DNA from: Chloranthus sessilifolius
Taxonomy: Eukaryota > Streptophyta > Magnoliopsida > Chloranthales > Chloranthaceae
DNA length: 64,000 nt
Assembly (NCBI GenBank): GCA_021018995.1
Contig: CM037586.1
Coordinates: forward strand, 8,716,328 to 8,780,327
Direction of reading: 5' to 3'
Position 1 is the stretch's first letter, and each line of letters opens with the position of its first letter. The notes under the pieces were generated by a model. The model was not told the origin of the DNA. It searched no databases and saw nothing but the letters and a program-made list of their open reading frames with translations. The position numbers and the translations under genes were made by a program. Shown piece after piece: positions 23,369-34,939 of this stretch.

Positions 23369-25228
23369 CATGATACGTTGGCTTAGTCATGTTTCAATAA
23401 TGGATTGTTACTTGGAAAAATTTAGATTGATCTCATATGATCACCACATGATATAATAGTAAATCAAACTTTGGATCATTTAAATATCATTTTGATGTAA
23501 AAATCTTGGTCACGAGTCATTATACCTAAGAAAAAATGTACCACTATTTATATTAGAGAGCAAAGATCACACTTTCAGATACTTCAAATCTTCATATCTT
23601 CTAATGAATGTAAATTTTGGTCCCAAGCTACCTCCCAATTGGAGCTACTACTTTGATAACTTGGATTCTCCAAAAGATATAGAAATCATATATGACATAT
23701 GGATGGGCATCCAACAAGATGTGAGTGTAGATTATTTCCCATTTCTTGTTTATCTATTAGTGATCAAAACACTACTGTTAAATTAAAGCTGTTACTTGCA
23801 CACAAAGTTGGTGCAAGCACACAATTTAACAAAAAAGACTAGATAATTTTGGAATTGTTTCATGTCAATCTTTTGTACAAAAGATCTATAGATTATGACT
23901 TTCTAATCAAATACCTTTTATGGTATTTTCACTTGGCATGCTAACTACTGGTATTTTTTTTTTAATTAAAAGGGTACAATTTTGGTGTATAATGGACTTT
24001 TTGTTCAGTGAATTAATTTTAATTTGCTATTCTACTTTATATTGAAAGGAACAAGTTATATAAAATCTACTTTTTAAATTATTTCACTTTACTTTTTATC
24101 CTCGTCTTAAATGCATTGAATAGCTGCACTTTTAAGTTTTACAAGGCTAGACTCTTGTAAGTGGAAGATATTGTAGGAAAATTTTATTACACAAATCCCA
24201 GGAAATTATTGTAAAATGAATATCATAAATGTAATCTTTGGTGTAATATGAGAAGATTGCGCATAATACGGAGATAGAAACTTGACCTCCTTTTAGAAGA
24301 GAAATAAGGGTAATTAAAAATATATATTTTTTTATTCAAAAAAATAAAAGAAAGGAAAAATGATTGGAGTTGGTATTAGATATGAGTCAGGTGGAGCACA
24401 ATGTTACTCTGTTCTTGGTTCACTGGTCACTTTTTATGCCATGTGGCATGTGTTTTCATTATATTTGTTGTGTGATTTAAAGATCATATGATTTATATTA
24501 TGAAATATTGAGAAAAACATATCTCTACCTTGTGATTCAAAGTAGTCAATGCATATTAAAATAGGTGAATTATCTAATACGGTCTAGAAGTTTGGTTTTT
24601 TCCTGATAGGGTTAAAACTATTGCTAATTACCAAGCAGGGTTCGAGACCCTATCTTTTCTAAAAAAATTGGCGCATGTGCATTTTGTTGACTGTTAATGG
24701 AGAAAATATCCTTTATTTAAGAGACATGTACATTTTTTAAAAGTGAGATCTATGAGTTCTATATAAGACCGAGGCTAATCAGTCTCATATGAAACCGTGA
24801 CGAGTTGGTCTTGTACAAGACCACAATGTCTCATAAGAGACCACAAAGGTCTTATATAAGATCACATAGGTATCTTACAAGAGAGATTGGTCTCATACAA
24901 GACCATGACCAATCGATCTCGTATAAGTTATCGTCTCATACAAAATTGATCGATTGAGGTTTCCTATCAGATTGATCGGTCTCGCATAAAAAAATGCACA
25001 CATACTTTTAGTTAAGGGTATTTTATCCCATTAAAAATGAACCAAATGCATGTATGGTTTTTTGGGAAAAGAGAAGTTCTCTGATCCTGCTGGGTAATTA
25101 GCGATAGTTCAAACCATCTCAGATAATTTTGCAACAGTTGGGGAGCCTCTAAGATAAAAAATAATTGTTCTAAAAGTAACATTGTCCGAACAAATTTAAT
25201 TCCATAAAAAATTCTCCGATTTAGAATT
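23369..25228. other. Gene-free stretch with a low-order repeat
   Basis: Mostly AT-rich with nothing recognisable. At about 24765-24985 a degenerate short repeat of TCTCATACAAGACC and its relatives recurs in both orientations. It is not a coding region. Confidence 0.5.
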
Positions 25229-25630
25229 GGGAGCCATTACTTGCACACACTTTTTAAAGGATTGCACCAAATTTAAAAGAAAGACTTGTAAGTTTAGTGA
25301 CCTTTATTATATGAAAACGCCATCTAAGCCGTTTGATTTGAAGGCCATGATTTAAAGATATAAATTGCAAAATATTAGAATAAAATATAATTTTTATCAT
25401 TTAATTAAATGAAGTTAAAGGCTATTATATAATTCAAGAGTTGACTATAATAGATCATATGACAAGTATAGTGTTTTGCTCCAATTTTATGTACCAAAGA
25501 TCTATTGATCATGAACTTCAAATCAGACTGCCCATATTGCATTTTTAGATAGCACATGTCCCTAAAATATCAAGTTTTTTTTTTTAATTCGGTACAATCA
25601 CTTGAAAAATGCGTGCGGATCCTGACTTCC
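25229..25630. mobile_element. Fold-back MITE, GGGAGC family, copy 2
   Basis: Left end GGGAGCCATTACTTGCACAC; inverted right end GGAAGTCAGGATCCGCACGC. The internal CTAAGCCGTTTGATTTGAAG segment is shared with copy 1. It is diverged and no target duplication is legible. Confidence 0.65.
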
Positions 25631-26112
25631 TTTTTAGGGCAGTTTGGTTCTTTAAGAAAGAATGAATCAACTTCTTCGCTGGAAGGGCCAGCAATAAGGA
25701 AAGTTTTGGAGATTTTTTAAAGCCAAGTTCGTATCTAAATATCTTTAAATAAGAATCAAGGATCAAAATTTCGATCAAAATGACCGAAATTTCAGCCTAA
25801 ATTATCGGTTTCAGTCCCCACCGAAACGATAATTTGGGATCGAAATTCGGTAAGATTTTGTATGCGGTTAAAATTTTCTGCTAAAATTTTGGTACAAAAT
25901 TTCAGTTTCAGTCTCCTCCAAAACTGATATGTAACCCGAAATTTTGTTCCTTAGATAAGATGATTGAGATGAAAAACGATCTTCATCCCCAATCCAAATC
26001 AGTCAAACGTAATTTAAAATTAACGGCTTCTATATAAATCCAGAGTACGAACAAATTTAGATGGTTCTTGTTTGACCTCTTTCAACCAAACGGTTTAGGT
26101 CTTATTCGTGCT

Positions 26113-26450
26113 TAGGGGTGCAAATAAAAATCGAAAAATCGAAAAATCGAAAACTGACACAACGAGCTGATAAAAATTGAAACCAGTAAACTGAAACCGA
26201 TTTGGGTTCGATTCAGTATCGGTTTTGGGTGCCAAAAATCAAGATAGGAGGAAGAGAAAACCAATAAAAAATTGATAAAACTGAAAAAAACTGAAAAACC
26301 GACAAAATTAAAAAATCCCTTTAAAAATTAAAAAAACAAAAACCAAACCGAATCGACTGAAACAGATATGGATTGGTTCAATTCGGTATCGGTCCAAACC
26401 GTGCCGAAATGGAAGAATCTGTTTCGGTTTCGGTTTCGGTTCGATAGTCG
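26113..26450. mobile_element. MITE-like element with AGGGGTGCAAAT end
   Basis: Left end AGGGGTGCAAATAAAAATCG; subterminal CCGAAA/TCGGTTT repeats read in opposite senses at the two ends. Possible 8-bp flanks TCGTGCTT (left) and TCGTGCCT (right), 7/8. It lies about 200 bp upstream of the J-protein start codon, so it is part of that gene's proximal promoter region. Confidence 0.6.
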
Positions 26451-26539
26451 TGCCTAATAGTTTTCCCAAATTAAAAAGAAAAAAATCAAAAGAAATTGAG
26501 ATATTGATTTCTAGCCTCGCTTCTCGGTTTCAAAGCTCC

Positions 26540-26664
26540 TCCCATGAATAAACAGACACCAAACCCCACTCTCCATCTCCATCTCCATCTCCATCAAAAA
26601 CCCTAATTTATTTATTTATTTGATTTCTTCTCTGTAAATTTCTATCCAGAAAGCTAAGAAAGAC
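26540..26664 (+). promoter_or_regulatory. Leader and proximal promoter of the J-protein gene
   Basis: A CT-rich leader with four CTCCAT repeats (about 26571-26594) is followed by a telo-box, AAACCCTAA, at about 26598-26606. Telo-boxes are known in plant promoters of translation and housekeeping genes, so constitutive expression in dividing tissue is an inference. A clear TATA box was not identified, and the transcription start is not determinable here. Confidence 0.5.
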
Positions 26665-27360
26665 ATGAGCAATCTGAGAGTAATCTGTCGCCCTAACATA
26701 CTTTTCTCTTCGTTTATCTGCTTCAGAGAGCAATCCCATCTAGGGTTTTTCTCTTCCCAAAACCCTAATATACGTGTTTCTTCTCCCTCTGTGTTTTCTC
26801 CCTTAATCGATTCCGCCGATCTTCCAAGATTCGATCCTGCTTACCGCGTTAATTCGAAGAGAACGCTCACTAGGGCTTCCAAATGGAGTTCTGAGAAATC
26901 TCCTTATGAAACCCTCGGTAATTATTTATTCATTTTTTTATTTATATATAGAAATACATGCGTTTGAATGAAACTGTTTGTAAATTGTGAGTTTTTTGGA
27001 TCCCAAGAAGATGATCATATTTCCACAATTCAATTAGATGAGAAATCTAGGCACTTTTTTTCATGGTTGCAGAAAACATAAATCTGTCACCGACCGCAAT
27101 TCCGTGATTCCTTGTTTTTTAAGCGAAGTAATTCTATAAAGTGGTATGCAGATGTACATATGAATGTTTTATTCACTAAGACGAATTAGCTGTTATTAGG
27201 TACTCGACCTGAGTGCCGGTGGTGGCACTTGGGTCAATCTCTTTTTGTATAAATGGTCAAACCATGGGAGTCTACCGTCTATTTATGAGCATGCAAATCA
27301 GTGAAAGTGTACTTTTGACCTTTCGCTTACTTGGCACTTAAACTTATATTCGATACGTAT

Positions 27361-27437
<77 letters not shown>

Positions 27438-28482
27438 TTTTTAACTATATCATACGATTCGATACTATATCAGATAAAAATGATACATGTGATTTTGATT
27501 ATAAGTTTATAAGTTTACTGTTTGGTATAAAAAATTATATTACTTATTCATCTCCAACCATAAGCCCCTTTTATTAATCCTTCCTTATCCATCAAATGAA
27601 TTAAAGCAAAAGAAATGAAAAACCTAGGAGAAGAGAAAAAGACACTTTGAGAGTCTTAAGAGGTCTGTGAGGAAGAAGAAAAAGGAGAAAAATTTTGATG
27701 GTTTAATTGACGATGGCATAGAACTTTCACCTGTCATTTGTAGCTTGTTTGTGCGGGCATATCTTATTTTCTCCCATTGGTGATAATTTGGTTCTAATTT
27801 GCTTATTGTTCTTCTAATTTACAGAGTTGGAAAGGGATGCCGATGAAGATAAAATAAAGTTTGCTTATAGGCGACTAGCCAAATACTATCATCCTGATGG
27901 TTAGTTCCTCATCTCAAAATATGGTTTTCAAAATGTGAATACTATTATCATTCATGGTGCTTCTACTTTGCTTGGGGAGATTAAAATTGGGTTGACACAG
28001 ATAGTATACAAAATATTTCACCATTTTGTAGATAAGTAATGCAGAAGTCCTATATGTTCCATTGGAAGGAACAGAGGGGACAAGGTGGACAGTCAAATCT
28101 TAATGTGAGCTTTTCTTTTACTGCTATCAAAGTGGTTAATTTCTTGTTTAGTGTATTGGCTATTGGAGTAGGAAAGTTAGATGATTTTGATTGTATGTTT
28201 CCTGTTGCATTTGACCTTTGTCGCAAAATTCTACAAATTAATCAATTTTCAAACAAATTCTCCAAATAGGTGGTTTGTTGAACTTTGCTTCAATTAATTA
28301 ATTGCTTGTTTCGGTGGTTCATTGACTTTTTTTTTACATTTTCTTTGCATTTTTATGAGCGTAATACATGATTTAATCATGCTTTATAGTGTTGTTTTAT
28401 GATTGCGAGTTTGTGATGCATGTGGATTATGTAATGCACCTTTTTTATTGCTTAAAAACATCATTTTAACTTTAATTAGTTA

Positions 28483-28550
<68 letters not shown>

Positions 28551-31500
28551 CTTCGAATTTTTCCCGAATTCCTCCTGAATTTATCTGAACTAAACCGAAC
28601 TAACCCCCTGCCAAATTATTACCGAATCCAAAGTTGGTTACCATGCTTTTGGCTGTAGCATCTCACTACACCTTTGCTTTGTACCTCTTTTTCAATAGAG
28701 CTCGACTCACATGACCACATTTAAAGAGATTGTCCCATGACCATCCACTTTGAGGCATGTGGTGCAAATGTTTGATCAAGCGAAGTAGTTCAGTTGCCAG
28801 CCCATCATTGAGAGATGTCTCAGCCAAAACAATAGGTTTATTAGAGGATTCTAACCATCCGTTTGGTGCACTTTAATTTCACCCATTTAAAAAATAGTAA
28901 TACTGTTCATTTTAGAGTGTATGGTCGGATGGTTTAGATCGTGCAATGAGTGTGAGTAATGGGCCCACTTTAGTTCAATATATGAACAAGCATCTTGACG
29001 ACTTTTGTGTGCTCAAAGCCATGTGCTGCGTGGCTTGATTATTGGATGGTCATGCCATAGTCTGTTTAAAGGTGGTCATATGCCATTATTCCTTTTCATT
29101 ATTATATTGCTCTACTTACACACGTCTCAGACAAGAAATAGGCTTATTAGACTCTAACCATCATATTGGTGCACTTTAATTCAACCTTTTAAACGATACT
29201 AACAACTGTTGATTTTAGAATGCATAGATTGATGGTTCAGATCTTGCAATGAGTGATCTATGAGCCCTCTTTAGCTCAATATTCGAACAAGCATCTTGCT
29301 GAGTTTGATTGCTCAAAGCCATGTGCCACATGGCTTGATTATTGGACGGTCATGGCGTACTTTGTTTGAAGGTGATCATATGCCATTATTCCTTTTCTAT
29401 ATTGCACTACTTACACATGTCTCGGACAAAAAATAGGCTTATTAGAGGATTCTAACCATCATATTTAAAAAATATTGACAACCGTTCATTTTAGAATGCG
29501 TAGATCAGATGGTTCGGATTGTGCAATGAGTGATTTATGGGCCCACTTTAGTTCAATGTTTGATCAAGCGTGTTGATGATTTTGATTGCTCAAAGCCATG
29601 TGCCACGTGGCTTGATAAGTGCATGGTCATGGCATAATCTGTTTAAAGGTGGTCAATTACTCTACTTACGCACACAAAAAAATTATCGAAATTATCAACA
29701 ATCACACACTATCTGTGCCCTTTGTAGTATTCACTCGTGATCACCATTTATCATTGTAAGCTTTGCTTTTGGGTGCTGTTTAATGAGCAGGCTAGAATGG
29801 GGATCGATATCTGGGACGCCAAGGTAAACATATGTGAAATATGCATGATTTCATGTTGGACTTCGATCCCTCATTGTGAATCACTCTGCACCCGAGACAT
29901 GTTCGGGATGGATCTAGTGCACTATATGTCCATGAGGCAAAATCTATTTATCAACCGCATTCTCCAATGGTTCTTCGTCTCATGTATAATCTTGTCTTCC
30001 ATAAAGCTTGGGAATTAGCTGAATTTTCTTTGGTTTTCACATAATGGTAATGTACCTTAGTTCCTTTCTTGGCTGGCACCACGATGTAAGAGCTTGGGCT
30101 CTTGCATTCACCTTTGTTGTTTAAAAGTTGTTTTTCCGGGGGGGGGGGGTTGCCACAACGTACTCAACATGTATAATACCTGTATTTTTTAACAAAACAC
30201 ATATTTCCATCTAATTTGCGTTTTCTTTTTTTAATATCAATAATAATCTAATACGCGTATTTCGGGTATTAAACGTGTTTTTTGCATATTAAATGCTTTT
30301 TTCCCATATTTAAAAAAATGGCTTTAAAACATTTTTAATTAAATTTTAATATATCTTTTTTCCCTGTTTTTTTCCCGTAGTTTGCCTTTTTTTCCGACTT
30401 TCTCAATCACCGTATTAATCCCCTACCCATATTTGGTCACTTTGCTAGTCCCTATTTACGGGGCACTGGGAGAGCTTGACTGGATACAAACATGGGTCAA
30501 AATACCGGGAATCGGATACGTATCGTCCGAGCTCAAAACCGATACGTATCAGAATAGTAAAATACTGGACGATACATTGAATGTATCGTCCGGGTATATG
30601 CATACAAAATGGCGATACGGTACATTCAATGTACCGTATCGTCCCAGTCCAAAACCGATACGTATCGTCCGATACGTATCGGTATCGGACGAAATTTTGT
30701 CCCATGGATACAAAAAAAACTGCACTGCATTGAATGTACATAATAGGACCAGCTAGTCTATCATAAGGATCTCTTCTTTATCTTCCTTTAGCCTCACCTG
30801 ACTTATTCTTTCACACTGACCCGAGTGTGCAAGGGGAAGTAAGCAGAGAGGGAGGGGGCGAGAGCTTGAGAGGTGAGGATTGAAATATCATTATCAAGGC
30901 ATGTATCATCATCATGGTTGTCAAGGTGAGGCCATGGCGAACGACAAGGCAAATCGCCATATGAACCTATATGGTGAGAATGCATATATGCCGACGCCTG
31001 ACAGAATGGCGCAATAGTGCCGCCATTGCCGCTATTTTGATTTATTTTTTTTTATAACTTATAACCTTATAAGTTACAACTTTTAAATTATAAAATTTGT
31101 AAGTTATAACTTATAAATTATAAAACTTATTACTTATGTTTGCTAAGTTATATCCATCATATTAGGGTTTGAGTAAAACCTATAGTCTCTCTCAGTGTCA
31201 CTCTATCGCAGCTCCTCTCTCTCGTCTCTCTCTCAACGGAGGTTTGTATATTTTTTTAATATCTGTGTCTTTCTATCTTTTATTGATACTTTCTCGTCTC
31301 ATTCTCATTCATTTTTTTAATCCAATTAGCACCTTCGCAATTAATCCACGGTCGTCAACGCTCAAGTTCTTCGCAGACTCACGTGCATGTATTTTTTATT
31401 TTTTTTTCCTGTTTTGTTATTATTTGTGTTTATTTTTTTTTTCCTTTTTGATGAACTTTAATATCAACAATTTATTTTTTTTACCTTTTTTTTTGTTAAT

Positions 31501-34500
31501 TTGTTCTTTGAATCAGACTGACAAAGATCATTTTTCGTTGCAATCTTCCCCACAACTGATTTGGAGATCATCAAAATATCATCAGATGATTGTTCCAATC
31601 TTTCCCCACAAGTGATCTCCCTGATTAATTATTTGAATTTTTTCGTCCTCTATAAATAATATAAAAATTTTAAACTAGTAGAAAATTAAAAATATATATT
31701 GATGATTAACAAATAGAATAAAAAAATATTAAATTTTTTTTAATAAATAGCCTTGCTATGGCCACACTATGGCGTGACAAGCCTTTTCACCATGACCTCG
31801 CCACACCGCCTTAACTACCTTGATCATCATGTCCTAAAAAATAGTATGTAGTCTGATAATGTGCATCGTTATTATACAATGTATATTATTTTGGTTAATG
31901 AAAAAAAATAAATAGAGAATAAGAAAGAGTAGGTGATTCAAAAAAATAATTATTATTATGTTTCATAGCATAAATTTGATGTTTCTGTACCAGTCAAAAC
32001 TTAAAACAACTAATGTTTATCTATTTAAAACTTTGCAAGATGGGCAATACTCAAGTGTGAGTAGAATTGCCAATCCCCAAAAATGTATGATGCTATAGGT
32101 CATCTGATGCGATCTCCAAACGATAGCCACTTGAGAGAGTACTAGTTTTGACACAAATAGCAAAACCTACAAGAAGGATGAAATTATTTTTCCAAGTTTG
32201 TTCAATTAAGGAATATCCCACTAAAATTCCTTTGCCAGTGAACCCGCAGGAACACCTAATACTAACCGCAGCTAGTAAAGCTTCAAAAAGCTCCAAACAA
32301 AATATTTCATTCCACTCTAAATTAAATTTCAGCAGTACTAGTCTTTGAATAGGCTTTTACAAAATCTCTTTTTATGATTATTTTTTTAAATTGGCCAAAT
32401 AACAAGGTTAGTTTACTTCTTAGCCACCATTATGTGCTTAAATAAAATTGCAAAATTTGATATAAAGTTTAAACTTTGATCGAATTGCAAAGTTACATAT
32501 TTCTTTCCGTAATCATGTGTGGGCTCCTCATGAACACATTGTGGAATTGAGGTTAGTAGATGAAATTCCCTGCTCTTCAGATGCGACAATTTCAGATTAT
32601 TCTGTCATGGGACTCTATTCTTTATTACTAAAAAACTTCCTTTTGTACGAACTGCTGTAACTACGGATTTTCCTCTCCTTTGATTGTTGTTTTGCCATGT
32701 AATTTTTTTCTTTTGGTATTTTTTTTTTTTGGTCATGTGTTTCATTGTTTGAACTTCGAAGCAATGCTTGGATCATGAGCTAATCAGATTATGTTTCTTT
32801 TTTAAGTGTATGATGGTAGAGGGACTCTTGAGGAAGGCGAAACGGCTGAAGCACGATTTATTAAAATTCAAGCTGCTTATGAGTTGCTCATAGATGTGGA
32901 GAAGAGGAGGCAATATGATAAAGATCACCGAGTCAACCCCATGAAGGTACCCAACTATTATTTTTCACGCTAATTCTGTAGTATCACAAAATAACGAAGC
33001 TATTGCAACTTTTAAGCAATTGTTAGTTCCTTGTATCCTCTTGAATTTCAAATTATTTTTCATTTTATTGTGGCCCAACAACCTGGAATTTTTTTTTTTA
33101 GTTTTCTTTTTGACCATCACATATTTTTGGGAGTTACTTTAACCCACCATCCAGGAAACACTCTTTTTCTAGTTGTTAAACTGGGGAAAGATGGAAAAAT
33201 ATGCTTCCTAACCAAGAGTGGAATCCTATTAAACGAAGTATACAGTTCCAAATATCTTATCGAGATAACCAAAAGTTTAAAATGTCCTAAATTGAGGATG
33301 ATTTTTGCATGGAATCTACCATAAACTAATGTGTCCTAAATTGGTTCTAGTTTGCAATGTGTTTATAAAAGTGACTCTTACTTATGACCTAGACAATGCT
33401 TTGGTTTCTCGATAAATATAGATCTAGATATGTTGTGTATGTGTGTTTTTTATTTTTTCTTCTTTTTTTTGTAACGGGCCATTGACAGTTTCTTAGACAC
33501 AGTGATGTCATATGCGATCGCATATGCCATCTGGGATGGCTGTATCGCATATGCGATGCAGGTAAGTATGCCATCGCGTGCAGTGTATGCGATGGCATAC
33601 TTACCTGCATCGCATATGCGATACAGCCATCCCAGATGGCATATGCGTATCCGATGGCATACTTCTCCATTGGATTTTTTTTTTTGTTGCTTTTCAAGCT
33701 TCTCCAAGCCCTAATGCTCCTCATTCTACAATAATTTTTCTCTCTAGTCTTTTCCTTCTCTTTTGTATGGTCCACTATATTTTTGGTACTATTTTTACGT
33801 ATCTTTTAGTGAAATTTATATTTTTCCTTCCACGATTTTTGGGATTTATTTTGTACTTTTTTGAATTTGTGGGAAAAAAAAATTGTATGCCATGGCACAA
33901 TCGCATATGCGATTGGGCCATGCCATCGCATACCCTCGCATATGCCATTTAACAACATTGCTTAAACATAATTCAGACGATACCAACTTTATATGACAGT
34001 AAATAGTATATTATATGTATATATTCATTTATTGATTTGTCCATGACGCCCTTTATGAGTCCTAGTTAGGGGTGCAAGTTAAAACCGAAACCCGAAAATG
34101 GACCGAAAACCGAGCCTTCCGAAGTGGACCGAAACCGACTGAAAACTGGCACCGAACCGATTCATCCTGATTGGGTTTCGGTTTTCGTAGCTGAAAACTG
34201 GAAACCGACTAGGTAGGGTGAGAAAACTGACCAAAAACGAAAAAACCGAGAACTTTACTTCAAAAAAGAAAAAAAATAAAACAAATATGAAAAAAAATCC
34301 GAAAACCGTACCGACCAAAACCGAAATCGGATACGTTTGGTTCGGTTTAGGGGGGAGGAAGTTTGGTTAACCAAAACCAAAACGCTTCGGTGCGGGTTCG
34401 GTATAGCAGGTACTGACCCAAAAATCAAAGTTTCAGTTTCGGTTCCATTCGGTTCGGTTGGCCAAATTTACACCGTAGTCCTAGCCTTGGTTACGGCTGC

Positions 34501-34868
34501 TTTCGTGACTGCAGTACCGATTTAAAAGAAATGTTATTTTAAGACGGTTTCTCATCCCTTTATTGTAATTCGAGAAGCCTGAATAAGAATTGAATCAGTT
34601 GAGGCAGCATTTTCCATCAAATAAGCAGACATTTAGCGCGAAACAAGTTTTCAGTTTCCAAACACTCTTGTTGTTGTTGATACTGACTTCAACAATATTG
34701 TGTCTATTGAAGCCGATTTCTCACCATCAAAAAGCTAAGATGATCTGATTTTGGGGTTGGGTCTGTAGCTCAACTGGATGTTCAATCCCAGTACGTTAAA
34801 AAAAAAAAAAACTTAAGCTAGACTTTAATCAGTTGAACACCGTATGACTAGCCAACCAATTACTCTTG

Positions 34869-34939
<71 letters not shown>

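Noticed and set aside
30135..30155. G-run (CCGGGGGGGGGG) as quadruplex
   Set aside because: A single homopolymer run with no repeated G tracts; not enough for an intramolecular quadruplex.
31169..31615. 148-residue open frame as a gene
   Set aside because: It lies entirely within F2 copy B, is Phe/Leu-rich from T runs and has no transposase or other motif.
33389..33952. Overlapping open frames on both strands with near-identical translations
   Set aside because: They arise from the perfect inverted repeat of F3 copy A and do not represent proteins.
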